Positions 19,161-28,064 of a stretch of 64,000 nucleotides of DNA are shown one piece after another. The position numbers were made by a program, and so were the translations under genes. The DNA comes from JABDMH01 sp050298535. GTDB taxonomy: Bacteria > Bacteroidota > Bacteroidia > Chitinophagales > Saprospiraceae. Location: positions 903,158 to 967,157 of the forward strand of contig JBNKUI010000087.1 in NCBI GenBank assembly GCA_050298535.1, given 5' to 3'. Within the stretch, counting starts at the first letter, position 1. Every line of letters begins with the position of its first letter. A model generated the notes under the pieces. That model ran no database searches. It was not told the origin of the DNA and was given only the letters and a program-made list of their open reading frames with translations.

Positions 19161-20951
19161 ATGACAAGAAAAGCATCTTTATTTTTCATCTTTGCTTTTT
19201 CTGCAATGGTGTTCCAGGTTTCTTTTGGTCAAAGCGATGGCGCGCTAACACCCGGCATTGATGATGAGAAGACAGCGGATCCCGAGCAGAATCGAAAATG
19301 GCGAGAAGGTCAGTATCCGTATTCTGCTAAACCCAAAAGTATGTGGGAGTTGGGTATTCATGCGGGTCACGCCTTCATCTCAGGTGATGTAGAATCCCCC
19401 TTTCCAGGTGGTATCGGTTTAGGTCTCCATCTCCGCAAAGCAATTAACTATACCCTTTCATTCAGATTCGATGGTTGGTACTCATCCCAGAAGGGACTTG
19501 ATGCAAGACCCCTGAATCCCGCTACACTACGCGTTGAAAGAACTTATCAACAAGCGGGTAATCGGACAGCACTCGAAGGTTATGTGAATAACGGAGCTGT
19601 TGTCCATCGAAATTATAAGACATCGATTTTAGGTGGTAGCATTGAGGCTGTCCTGAATATTGGTAATCTCTTGTTCCACCAGGATAGAAATGTTTGGAAC
19701 GCATATGCTGTCGTGGGACTGGGTTTAAGTATTCCAACCGTAAAGGTAAATCTATTGGATGGTAGCTCTCTCTATAATTTTGAATCGGTGAGTTCAGGGC
19801 TTGATCTTACGACCAAGGGTGACAGAAAAGAAGCTAGAAATCGGTTGAAAGATCTCCTGGATAGTGATTATGAAACTGAGGGTGGAGTCGAGAATGATAT
19901 TATCTCTCTTGGTGATGAGAGAAGTGTCCTTCCACATGTAAATTTTGGTCTGGGATTATCCCGAAAGCTTAGCAATCGGGTGAATGTAGGCCTGGAATAT
20001 CAGATCGTTTTATCCGACAATGATTTATATGATGGATTTGAGTACAGGTCCCAGTTTGACCAGTCCAATAACCTGGACATTCCTCATTATTTGAGTGCCC
20101 GACTCGGTATCAACCTTGGCAACTTCAATGAGAAGACAGAACCTCTCTATTGGCTTAACCCATTAAGTGGTGCAATGAGCGATCTTGCCGAAGTGAAGGC
20201 CAGACCTATTCTGGATCTTACGGATACCGATGGTGATGGTGTGATTGATATGCTGGATCAGGAGATAAATAGTCCTGATGGGGCACCTGTCGATACACGG
20301 GGTATTGTGCTTGATAGTGATAATGACGGGGTGGCAGACTATCTCGATGCTGAGCCATATTCAGCCGCAGGATATGATGTAGATGCAAATGGCGTGGCTC
20401 AGATACCGGATCCCGGCTACTTGAACGAAGATGATGTTAATCAGATCATCAACCAGAAACTGAGCAATATCAGGACCAACTGGTTCCTTCCTATGATCCA
20501 TTTTGATCTTGATAAATACTATGTAAAGCCTGAGTTTTACGGCGAACTACATAATATAGCTACCGTCATGCAACAGCATCCCAACATCAATGTAGTAGTA
20601 CGGGGCTATGCCGATGGAAGAAATCCCGAAGATTATAATAATGTCCTCTCTTATCGAAGAGCAGAGGCTGCAATGAATTTCCTGATGGAAAAATATGATC
20701 TGCCAAGGCAGAGATTCTTGTTGCAATATAGTGGTGAGCAATCGCCACTAGTACCAGATCTTCCTGAATCACATAATATTTCTAAGCAGGAGGAAATGCA
20801 ACAATATCTTAATCGTCGTGTGGAATTCATTATTGCTAGCGCTGATGACCAGGAAATGGAGCAGCCCGAAGGGCCCGATGCGGGTTCTGGAACACCTGGA
20901 TCAAGTCGACCTGGTGCAAAATACAGTGGAAATCGAAATTCCGGATATTAG
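19161..20951 (+). CDS. OmpA-family outer membrane protein
   Basis: 596 residues: signal peptide ending near FGQ (~24), a beta-barrel-like part (~45-330), two thrombospondin type-3-like calcium repeats (DTDGDGVIDMLD and DSDNDGVADYLD, ~355-400), a linker, then an OmpA C-terminal peptidoglycan-binding domain (~435-570) with IHFDLDKYYVKPE, VVVRGYADGRNPEDYN, LSYRRAEAAMNFL and LNRRVEFII. The tail is Gly/Ser/Pro rich. Likely tethers outer membrane to peptidoglycan. It has its own strong promoter and terminator, so it is a single-gene unit. One of several OmpA-like proteins typical of these genomes; no specific symbol assigned. Confidence 0.9.
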   Translation: MTRKASLFFIFAFSAMVFQVSFGQSDGALTPGIDDEKTADPEQNRKWREGQYPYSAKPKSMWELGIHAGHAFISGDVESPFPGGIGLGLHLRKAINYTLSFRFDGWYSSQKGLDARPLNPATLRVERTYQQAGNRTALEGYVNNGAVVHRNYKTSILGGSIEAVLNIGNLLFHQDRNVWNAYAVVGLGLSIPTVKVNLLDGSSLYNFESVSSGLDLTTKGDRKEARNRLKDLLDSDYETEGGVENDIISLGDERSVLPHVNFGLGLSRKLSNRVNVGLEYQIVLSDNDLYDGFEYRSQFDQSNNLDIPHYLSARLGINLGNFNEKTEPLYWLNPLSGAMSDLAEVKARPILDLTDTDGDGVIDMLDQEINSPDGAPVDTRGIVLDSDNDGVADYLDAEPYSAAGYDVDANGVAQIPDPGYLNEDDVNQIINQKLSNIRTNWFLPMIHFDLDKYYVKPEFYGELHNIATVMQQHPNINVVVRGYADGRNPEDYNNVLSYRRAEAAMNFLMEKYDLPRQRFLLQYSGEQSPLVPDLPESHNISKQEEMQQYLNRRVEFIIASADDQEMEQPEGPDAGSGTPGSSRPGAKYSGNRNSGY

Positions 20952-20982
20952 TGCGTATCTACTCGGACAAAAGAATATAATA

Positions 20983-21018
20983 GAAGAGGCCAACTTTTTA
21001 TAAGATGGCCTCTTTTTC
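20983..21018 (+). terminator. Intrinsic terminator after the OmpA-family gene
   Basis: AGAGGCCA and TGGCCTCT arms around a 13-base loop, followed by TTTTTC. Confidence 0.85.
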
Positions 21019-21087
21019 ATTTAACTTCGACGGAGCCTATGATCAGTTTCCATTTCCCGTTTTTTGTTTCTTGGCAAAGGGTGAGGC

Positions 21088-21120
21088 AAAAAAAAAGCCC
21101 GATAGATACTATCAGGCTTA
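21088..21120 (-). terminator. Intrinsic terminator after the E2 gene
   Basis: On the minus strand TAAGCCTGATA and TATCGGGCTT arms around a 4-5 base loop, followed by a run of nine T. It lies 62 bases past the E2 stop codon. Confidence 0.88.
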
Positions 21121-21182
21121 TCTTCTCTTATTAATTCGGATACAAGATTGGAGATTTAGCGATCTCCTTAAAGTCCAGATTC

Positions 21183-22445
21183 CTACAGCAACATTCTCAC
21201 GGGATTCTCCAGAAATTCACGTAGGGTCTGAAGAAACTGTGCTGCAGTTGCACCATCTACTACTCTATGATCAGCTGACAATGTGAGTTTCATCATGTTT
21301 CCTATCTGTATGGTTCCATCTTTCACCACAGGTTTCTCTACAATGGATCCAACAGCAAGTATACAGGCATCCGGAGGATTGATGATCGCTGTAAACTCGT
21401 CCACTGCAAACATTCCCAGATTGGAAATAGTGAATGTGTTGCCTTGCATCTCGTTGGGTTGAAGTTTCTTTTCTCTTGCTTTACCTGCGAGCTCCTTTAC
21501 TTCACCATTGATCTGAGCAAGTGACTTCTGATCGGCATGGTTGATTACAGGTACTAGCAAGCCATCAGGAACTGCCACAGCTACGCCAATGTTGATATTG
21601 CCGTTGGTGCGGATTTTATCGCCTAACCACGAGCTGTTTACAGCTGGATGATGTCTGAGTGCCATAGCTGTAGCTTTCAGCACCAGATCATTGAAAGATA
21701 TTTTTGGTGGGGCAGTAGTATTCAGTTGCTTGCGCGTAGCAATGGCCTGCGACATATCAATTTCTACAGTGACGTAGAAATGAGGTGCAGAAAACTTGCT
21801 TTCGCTGAGTCTTCTGGCAATGACTTTACGCATTTGTGAAACGGGAACCTCTTTGTCCTCTCCACTGATCAATGTCGGAGTATATACAGGATCGGCAGGT
21901 GCTTCCGCAGTAGCACCACTCTCCATGTAGGATACTATATCCTTTTTGACAATTCTACCTTGTTCTCCGGATCCACTGCCCATACTCCCAAGATCGATGC
22001 CGGCATCTTCTGCCATCTTACGTGCCAGAGGAGAGGCTTTTATTCGGTCGGAACTATCATCTACAGGCTCAGAAACAGGAGCGGCAGATTCGGCAGGCGC
22101 CGATTCTGATGCAGGAGCTGCACTTTCTTCCTCTTTACCATTAGAAGACGAACTGGTTGATGAGTCATTAGCATTCCCTGCAGCCTCAAGCGCTTCCTTG
22201 TAATCTTCACCTTCCTCTCCTATCACTGCCAGCACCCCATTTACGGGAACAGGACCTTCGGGAACACCGATGTGCAGCAAAACACCCTCTTGGTAACTTT
22301 CAAGCTCCATGGTTGCTTTGTCTGTTTCTACCTCTGCAAGGACATCTCCGGGTTCTATGGTGTCTCCAACTTTTTTAAGCCATTCCACAATTACACCTTC
22401 TTCCATGGTGTCACTTAAGCGGGGCATTCGAATTACTTCAGCCAT
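21183..22445 (-). CDS. pdhC: Pyruvate dehydrogenase E2, dihydrolipoyl acetyltransferase
   Basis: Core of the pyruvate dehydrogenase complex: transfers acetyl from lipoate to CoA. 420 residues. One N-terminal lipoyl domain (~1-78) with ETDKATME, lipoyl-Lys43; an Ala/Ser/Glu-rich linker; E3-binding domain (~134-170) with ASPLARKMAEDAGIDL and GRIVKKDI; catalytic domain (~195-420) with LSADHRVVDGA (His393, Asp397). Only one lipoyl domain, where many Gram-negatives carry two or three. E1 and E3 genes are not in the window. A 2-oxoglutarate or branched-chain E2 is less likely, but substrate cannot be proven from sequence. Confidence 0.92.
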   Translation of the reverse strand: MAEVIRMPRLSDTMEEGVIVEWLKKVGDTIEPGDVLAEVETDKATMELESYQEGVLLHIGVPEGPVPVNGVLAVIGEEGEDYKEALEAAGNANDSSTSSSSNGKEEESAAPASESAPAESAAPVSEPVDDSSDRIKASPLARKMAEDAGIDLGSMGSGSGEQGRIVKKDIVSYMESGATAEAPADPVYTPTLISGEDKEVPVSQMRKVIARRLSESKFSAPHFYVTVEIDMSQAIATRKQLNTTAPPKISFNDLVLKATAMALRHHPAVNSSWLGDKIRTNGNINIGVAVAVPDGLLVPVINHADQKSLAQINGEVKELAGKAREKKLQPNEMQGNTFTISNLGMFAVDEFTAIINPPDACILAVGSIVEKPVVKDGTIQIGNMMKLTLSADHRVVDGATAAQFLQTLREFLENPVRMLL

Positions 22446-22526
22446 TATTATTTATCTACTATATTAAGAAGCACTAAATTAAAAAAGAATCAATTATGAA
22501 TATCTTGATTCGTATCTATTATAAAG

Positions 22527-22553
22527 TTGGGGAACAACAATTGTTTATTTTTG
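22527..22553 (+). promoter_or_regulatory. Candidate promoter giving a near-leaderless recR mRNA
   Basis: TTG (22527-22529), 16-bp spacer, TATTTTTG (22546-22553). The -7 element ends 4 bases before the recR ATG, so transcription would begin at or next to the start codon. Confidence 0.4.
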
Positions 22554-22557
22554 GATC

Positions 22558-23169
22558 ATGAAGGTTCAATCAAAATTCCTTGAACAACTGGTTAATTCCT
22601 TTTCTGCACTTCCGGGCATTGGAAAGAAAAGTGCGCTCAGGATTGCATTGCATTTGATTGATGGACAAACTCAAAAGATCGAACGGTTTCAAGAAGCCTT
22701 CGCCTCCGTGTCAAAGATCTGTCGATGTAAGCAATGCCACAATTTGTCCGATGATGAGATTTGCAGTATTTGCCAGGATAAACGCCGGAATAAAGAATTG
22801 GTCTGTGTGGTAGAAAACATACAAGATATTATGGCCATTGAAGAAACCGGTCAGTTCAATGGTGTATACCATGTCCTCGGAGGAGTAATATCACCGATCG
22901 AGGGGGTCGGGCCAGAACATTTACGTATCGACAGCCTTTTGAGTCGAATAGAAAATCAAGGAGTGAGAGAGATTATCATGGCCATTAGTCCAACCATAGA
23001 TGGTGAGACGACAATCTACTATATTTCAAAAAAGCTTGAGGGAACTTCTGTCAATGTCAGCCAAATTGCCAGGGGTGTGGCATTTGGGGGAGAGTTACAA
23101 TATACCGATGAAATCACCCTGGGACGATCCATTCTTGCCAGAATCCCATATGAAGTAGATGGAAAATAG
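22558..23169 (+). CDS. recR: Recombination mediator RecR
   Basis: Acts with RecF and RecO to load RecA on gapped DNA. 203 residues, normal length. Seen: HhH region SFSALPGIGKKSALRIALHL, four-Cys zinc finger (CRCKQC ... CSIC, ~55-75), Toprim domain starting VCVVENIQDIMAIEETG with GVYHVLGGVISPIEGVGP, and the C-terminal ARGVAFGGELQYTDEITLG segment. No recognisable ribosome site precedes the ATG. The glycosyltransferase gene begins 21 bp downstream. Confidence 0.97.
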   Translation: MKVQSKFLEQLVNSFSALPGIGKKSALRIALHLIDGQTQKIERFQEAFASVSKICRCKQCHNLSDDEICSICQDKRRNKELVCVVENIQDIMAIEETGQFNGVYHVLGGVISPIEGVGPEHLRIDSLLSRIENQGVREIIMAISPTIDGETTIYYISKKLEGTSVNVSQIARGVAFGGELQYTDEITLGRSILARIPYEVDGK

Positions 23170-23190
23170 AAACCCGCTACGTAGATCCTT

Positions 23191-25152
23191 ATGAAGCTGT
23201 CCATCATTATTGTCAATTATAATGTAAAGTACTTTCTCCTTCAGCTTCTAGAGTCCCTTGAACGTAGTAAGACAACTTTTAATAGGGAAATTATTGTAGT
23301 TGACAATGCATCTACAGATGGATCGATGCAGCTGTTATCAGATCGGTTTCCCCATATTATTAGTATTAATAATACCAGGAATGTGGGCTTTAGCAAGGCC
23401 AATAATCAGGGAATTGGAGTAGCAAGAGGAAAGTATGTCCTCCTACTGAATCCCGATACAATTGTTCAGGAGGATACTCTGGAAAGTACAGTACAGTTTA
23501 TGGAAGATCATCCGGAAGCAGGAGCATTAGGATGTAGGATGATTGATGGTGCAGGAAACTACTTGCCAGAGTCAAAACGAAGCCTTCCAACTCCTGTCGT
23601 AGCCTTTTACAAGGCATTTGGGTTTGCATCATTATTTCCATCTTCCAGAAAATTTAATGCTTACTACTTAGGTCATCTTGCAGAAGATGAAATACATGAA
23701 GTGGAGGTACTAACGGGAGCCTTCATGTTGATACCGCGTGCAGTGTTAGACGAAGTAGGTTTTTTGGATGAGCAATTCTTCATGTATGGGGAGGATATTG
23801 ATTTGTCCTATCGGATCCATACGGCTGGCTATCGGATCTTTTATTATCCCAAGACAAGTATCATTCATTTCAAAGGTGAAAGTACCAAAAAGGACAGCCT
23901 GGCCTATATTCGGAATTTCTACAGGGCGATGATTGTGTTTGCCAGGAAACACTATTCTGGCAGAAAGGCATCCCTGCTGGGTCTTACCCTGAACCTGGCC
24001 ATTTATTTTAGAGCCGTTCTTTCACTCCTCCGAAGAGTTTTTAGGCAGTTTGGCTTAATGATCTTTGAATGGGGATTGATCATAGGTGCGTTGATATTGT
24101 TTTCGACCTGGTGGGCGAGATTCTATTTTCATGATCCAACATATTACGATGGTTCTTTTATCCGATCCAATATCATATTGTATGCAACTATTTGGATCAT
24201 GAGCTTTTCATGGTTTGGAGCCTATGAAAAACCTTTTAATTGGTCTCGACAGTGGAAGGGGCTTGTAACAGGCTGGCTGATTATCGCCACTATTTATGGG
24301 TTGCTGGGACCCCTGCTGCGACCATCAAGAGTCTTGATCGTGGCGAGTGGGCCGATCGTAGCCTTTTTGGTGACATGGGTGAGATTATTCTACCACCGAT
24401 ATAATTTGGGGCATTGGCCTTTTGGTAAAGGATCCAAGGGTAGATATATCATTGTGGGAGATCCAGAAGAAGCACTACGGATATCTTCACTCGTTCATCA
24501 GAATAGACCTGAACTGACACTGGTAGGTCGTGTAGTTTCACACTTGGAAGTATCTGATCGGGTGGGTACAAATCTGGGAGCACTTCAACATCTTGACCAG
24601 ATTGTCAGATTTCATCAGGTGGACGAAATCATTTTCTCCTCGAGAAGCGTGCGATCCAGTGATATTATGCAATGGATGACTAAACTAGGTGCTCGATATC
24701 GCTTTAAAATTGCTCCAGATCAATCACAAAGCATCATCGGAAGTATGTCAAAAAACCTACCTGGTGAGTTATATACCTATGATATTGCGTATAATCTCGA
24801 TGCAAAGTATCTCAAGAGAAATAAGCGTTTACTTGATTTCTTTATAGCATCTGTCTTTCTTCTCTTATCACCCATATTGATTTGGTTTGTAGATAGTAAG
24901 TCTGGCTTTCTTAAGAATGTAATGCATGTCTTGAAGGGAGAAAGCACGTGGATCGGTTATTTGACATCCAATAAAGATCATGATTTTCCAACGTTGAGGC
25001 CTGGTATCATTGGTACACATCAAAGCGGAGAACTGATAGACTCAGAGATAGCCCATAATGCAGATTTTCTCTATGCCAGAGACTATAATCTCTGGAAGGA
25101 TGTAACTTTGATTTTAGCAAATGTAAAGAGATTAGGATGTCAGAAGAACTGA
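23191..25152 (+). CDS. GT2 glycosyltransferase fused to phosphoglycosyltransferase-like region
   Basis: 653 residues in two parts. Residues 1-~270 are a GT-A family 2 transferase: LSIIIVNYNVKYFL, VVDNASTDG, NVGFSKANNQGI, LLLNPDT (DXD-like, 87-90), LTGAFMLIPRAV and FFMYGEDIDLSYRI. Then come about four membrane helices (~285-400), a Rossmann-like segment (IIVGDPEEALRI, ~420-430) and a region with KRNKRLLDFFIASVFLLLSP that recalls the membrane entry of WbaP/PglC-type polyprenyl phosphoglycosyltransferases, but without their usual catalytic core. Likely works on a cell-envelope glycan; substrate unknown. Its stop overlaps the next gene by 16 bp. The first part is well supported; the second is a remote resemblance. 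Confidence 0.85.
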   Translation: MKLSIIIVNYNVKYFLLQLLESLERSKTTFNREIIVVDNASTDGSMQLLSDRFPHIISINNTRNVGFSKANNQGIGVARGKYVLLLNPDTIVQEDTLESTVQFMEDHPEAGALGCRMIDGAGNYLPESKRSLPTPVVAFYKAFGFASLFPSSRKFNAYYLGHLAEDEIHEVEVLTGAFMLIPRAVLDEVGFLDEQFFMYGEDIDLSYRIHTAGYRIFYYPKTSIIHFKGESTKKDSLAYIRNFYRAMIVFARKHYSGRKASLLGLTLNLAIYFRAVLSLLRRVFRQFGLMIFEWGLIIGALILFSTWWARFYFHDPTYYDGSFIRSNIILYATIWIMSFSWFGAYEKPFNWSRQWKGLVTGWLIIATIYGLLGPLLRPSRVLIVASGPIVAFLVTWVRLFYHRYNLGHWPFGKGSKGRYIIVGDPEEALRISSLVHQNRPELTLVGRVVSHLEVSDRVGTNLGALQHLDQIVRFHQVDEIIFSSRSVRSSDIMQWMTKLGARYRFKIAPDQSQSIIGSMSKNLPGELYTYDIAYNLDAKYLKRNKRLLDFFIASVFLLLSPILIWFVDSKSGFLKNVMHVLKGESTWIGYLTSNKDHDFPTLRPGIIGTHQSGELIDSEIAHNADFLYARDYNLWKDVTLILANVKRLGCQKN

Positions 25153-26342
25153 AGAATAAGGTGAAAGATATTGCTCGTGAGATTCATCAGGAGGTCATCT
25201 CGGTGAGACGTCACCTGCATCAATATCCCGAACTGTCATTTGAAGAAAAGGAGACAGCTGCCTATATCTGTGATCTGTTGGATCAATTTGGTATTGCCTA
25301 TGAAAAGAATGTAGGGGGTAACGGTATTGTGGCATTGATTTCAGGAGAATTGCCAGGCGATAAAGTGACAGCTTTGCGAGGTGATATCGATGCATTACCC
25401 ATTCAAGAAGCCAATGATATTCCCTATAAATCAACTAAAGAGGGTATAATGCATGCATGCGGACACGATGTGCACACATCATCTCTACTGGGTAGTTGTA
25501 TGATATTGCAACAATTGAGACCGCACTTTGGAGGGACCGTAAAGGCCATTTTCCAGCCCGCAGAAGAAAAACTTCCGGGAGGTGCTTCTCTCATGATTAA
25601 AGAGGGTGTCCTGAATAAACCCGAACCCTCCAGTATTTTTGGTCAGCATGTACATCCACCTCTAAGGGTGGGAAAAGTGGGCGTTCGTCCAGGAATGTAT
25701 ATGGCTTCAGCAGATGAGCTCTACCTCACCGTTGTGGGTAAGGGAGGACATGCTGCACTTCCTCATGATGGTGTTGATCCTATCGTTCTAACTTCTCATA
25801 TCATCCTGGCTCTGCAACAAATAGTGAGCAGACATGGAGATCCTACCATTCCGACAGTACTTACGTTTGGCAAAATTAACTCTGTAGGAGGGGCCACAAA
25901 TGTTATTCCATCAGAAGTGAAGCTAGAGGGGACTTTCCGAACAATGAATGAAGAATGGAGATCCAAAGCACACCAACTGATAGAACAGATAGTTTCTTCA
26001 GTTGCCAGTGCGCACGGTGGAGCTGCTCGATTGGAAATACGAAAGGGGTATCCATTCCTTATGAACGATCCAGAACTGACGGATCGATTTCGACTGTATG
26101 CCGAATCTTATCTTGGAAAGGAAAATGTGGTTGAACTACCCATACGAATGACAGCTGAAGACTTTTCTTATTTCACACAAGAAATGGATGCTTGCTTTTA
26201 TCGGTTAGGAACGGGCAATCCCGAGAAAGGAATTACCTCACCTATCCATACTTCCACATTTAACATAGACGAGGATTGCCTAGAGATTAGCTCAGGGTTG
26301 ATGGCTTACTGTGCCCTCGCTGAGCTTCAGCTCGATAAATAG
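25137..26342 (+). CDS. M20 family amidohydrolase (N-acyl amino acid / hippurate hydrolase-like)
   Basis: Zinc-dependent hydrolase of N-acyl-amino acids or related amides, 401 residues, no signal peptide. Seen: RRHLHQYPELSFEE, LRGDIDALPIQEAN, metal motif HACGHDVHTSSLLG, FQPAEEKLPGGA with the catalytic Glu pair, GKGGHAALPHDGVDPI in the dimerisation domain, FGKINSVGGATNVIP and MTAEDFSYF. The ATG overlaps the glycosyltransferase stop by 16 bp, which suggests translational coupling. A candidate terminator lies ~140 bp downstream. Substrate cannot be told from sequence. Confidence 0.9.
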   Translation: MSEELKNKVKDIAREIHQEVISVRRHLHQYPELSFEEKETAAYICDLLDQFGIAYEKNVGGNGIVALISGELPGDKVTALRGDIDALPIQEANDIPYKSTKEGIMHACGHDVHTSSLLGSCMILQQLRPHFGGTVKAIFQPAEEKLPGGASLMIKEGVLNKPEPSSIFGQHVHPPLRVGKVGVRPGMYMASADELYLTVVGKGGHAALPHDGVDPIVLTSHIILALQQIVSRHGDPTIPTVLTFGKINSVGGATNVIPSEVKLEGTFRTMNEEWRSKAHQLIEQIVSSVASAHGGAARLEIRKGYPFLMNDPELTDRFRLYAESYLGKENVVELPIRMTAEDFSYFTQEMDACFYRLGTGNPEKGITSPIHTSTFNIDEDCLEISSGLMAYCALAELQLDK

Positions 26343-26484
26343 CCTGTTCCTAATCAAATTTTTTTTCCACCACTCTCTATTGTTATCTATTGATAGTCAG
26401 AATCGAAATTATACTAAGTCATCGTCCTTAGCTTCAGCTGAGTATATCATAAGAAGTAAATGATCGGGATGGCTTTAGTTACAT

Positions 26485-26521
26485 CACAGGGCTGCGTTAA
26501 TGCAGTGTATCCTGTGTTTTT
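26485..26521 (+). terminator. Candidate terminator after the M20 gene
   Basis: CACAGG / CCTGTG outer arms and CTGC / GCAG inner arms with a small internal bulge, followed by TTTTT(C)T. Weaker than the other terminators because of the bulge. Confidence 0.5.
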
Positions 26522-26611
26522 CTTCATCATATTAAGACCTCCCTGCTAAAGCTGACCGATAAATCGGCATTGTAGAGCGTTTTTTTAAAACATATTAAGA
26601 AAAATCATCAT

Positions 26612-26628
26612 TTGGCAAGCTTTTTGCA
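26612..26628 (+). promoter_or_regulatory. Sigma-54 (-24/-12) promoter-like site
   Basis: Reads TTGGCAAGCTTTTTGCA. It matches TGGCACG-N4-TTGCA in 11 of the 12 defined positions, with the required GG (26614-26615) and GC (26626-26627) ten bases apart. Start expected near 26640, giving a ~140-base leader to the AAA+ regulator at 26781. Confidence 0.6.
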
Positions 26629-26780
26629 ATTGTAAAAATATCATTTACAAGGTTTTATGCATGCTAGCTTAATTATATGTTGTAATGCCCTTGAAATGAT
26701 TGCAAAAGTGTCAGTATTTCATTTACTTTACACATGCAAATAAATCATAATTTGTAATTACTTAATAAACAATAGGTTTT

Positions 26781-28064
26781 ATGGCTAAGATCTTGATAGT
26801 TGACGATGAGGCTTCGATACGACGAACGTTAAGAGACATCCTTGAATATGAGAAATACCAGGTCGAGGAGTGTAAAGATGGCATGGAATGCCTTGTCAAA
26901 CTAAAGAAGGAAAAGTACGATGTTGTGATTATGGACATCAAGATGCCGAAGATGGACGGTATCGAAGCCCTAGAGAGAATTCAAATGATTGCAGGTGATA
27001 CCCCTGTGATTATGATTAGCGGGCATGCCAATATCGATTCTGCTGTGGATGCGGTTAAGAAAGGTGCATTTGACTTTATTTCAAAGCCCCCAGATCTCAA
27101 CAGAATGCTGATTACCATTAGAAATGCTATGGACAAATCCTCGCTTGTCACTGAAAAGAAAGTCCTGCAACGTCGAATGGCCAAATCTAAAACACAGGAA
27201 ATCATCGGCGAGTCGGAGCCTATTCAGATTATTAAGCAGACTATCGATCGAGTAGCACCTACCGAAGCTCGGGTCTTAATTACAGGTAGAAATGGTACGG
27301 GTAAGGAATTGGTGGCGAGATGGATTCATGAAAAAAGCAATCGATCTGAAAATCCAATCATAGAAGTAAACTGTGCAGCGATTCCCTCAGAACTGATCGA
27401 AAGTGAATTATTTGGTCATGAGAAAGGGGCATTTACTTCAGCTGTAAAACAGAGGATAGGAAAGTTTGAGCAGGCAAATGGTGGAACGTTATTCCTCGAT
27501 GAGATTGGTGATATGAGCCTGTCAGCACAAGCAAAAGTTTTACGGGCACTACAGGAAAATCGGATCACTCGAGTGGGTGGCGAAAAATCTATCGCAGTAA
27601 ATGTGCGTGTAATTGCTGCAACCAATAAGGATCTCCGCAAGGAAATCCGGGCTGGTAAATTTAGAGAAGACCTTTACCATAGGTTAGCAGTGATCATCAT
27701 ACAGGTGCCAACACTTAATGAACGAAAAGAAGATATTCCTCTGCTGGTAGATCATTTCAATGGTCATATTTGTCAGGAATATGGCATCAGTAAAAAGAAG
27801 TTTCATAAGGATGCATTGAACACATTGCAGGAAGTAGATTGGAGTGGTAACATCCGCGAATTAAGGAATGTAGTGGAGCGACTGATCATCTTGAGTAGTG
27901 ATACAGTGGCTAAGGCAGATGTATTAAATTATGTAGTACCCAGTAGCAGAAGTAAAGGAAACCTACCCTTTCCCAATATTTTCGAAAAATTTGAAAATGC
28001 CGATGAATTAAATGATTTCATTAATGAGGCATACATGAAGTATAAATCAGAAGCACGGGTCTGA
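26781..28064 (+). CDS. NtrX-like AAA+ response regulator lacking an HTH domain
   Basis: 427 residues. Receiver domain 1-120 with Asp8/Asp9, phospho-Asp52 in VVIMDIKMP and Lys102 in FISKPPDL. AAA+ domain ~140-380 with Walker A GRNGTGKE (169-176), Walker B LFLDEIGD (237-244), and LPxx-type arginine-finger region FREDLYHRL. The sigma-54 contact loop, normally GAFTGA, is GAFTSA (216-221). After LRNVVERLIIL the protein has only ~45 further residues and no Fis-type helix-turn-helix. The other forward frames past the stop do not encode one either. Likely partner: an NtrY-type kinase such as that at 1819-5421 (inference). DNA binding must be indirect or absent. Confidence 0.88.
   Translation: MAKILIVDDEASIRRTLRDILEYEKYQVEECKDGMECLVKLKKEKYDVVIMDIKMPKMDGIEALERIQMIAGDTPVIMISGHANIDSAVDAVKKGAFDFISKPPDLNRMLITIRNAMDKSSLVTEKKVLQRRMAKSKTQEIIGESEPIQIIKQTIDRVAPTEARVLITGRNGTGKELVARWIHEKSNRSENPIIEVNCAAIPSELIESELFGHEKGAFTSAVKQRIGKFEQANGGTLFLDEIGDMSLSAQAKVLRALQENRITRVGGEKSIAVNVRVIAATNKDLRKEIRAGKFREDLYHRLAVIIIQVPTLNERKEDIPLLVDHFNGHICQEYGISKKKFHKDALNTLQEVDWSGNIRELRNVVERLIILSSDTVAKADVLNYVVPSSRSKGNLPFPNIFEKFENADELNDFINEAYMKYKSEARV

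Larger units (their letters stand above)
26343..26780. other. 438-bp gene-free stretch with structured DNA and a sigma-54-like promoter
   Basis: No open frame of note. It holds a hairpin with T-run (26485-26521), long-range complementary arms GCTTTAG (26472-26478) and CTAAAGC (from ~26547), a short hairpin CCGATAAATCGG with a T7 run some 13 bases later (to ~26587), and a -24/-12 promoter (26612-26628). The structures could be the end of the M20 transcript or a small RNA; I cannot decide. Confidence 0.5.
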
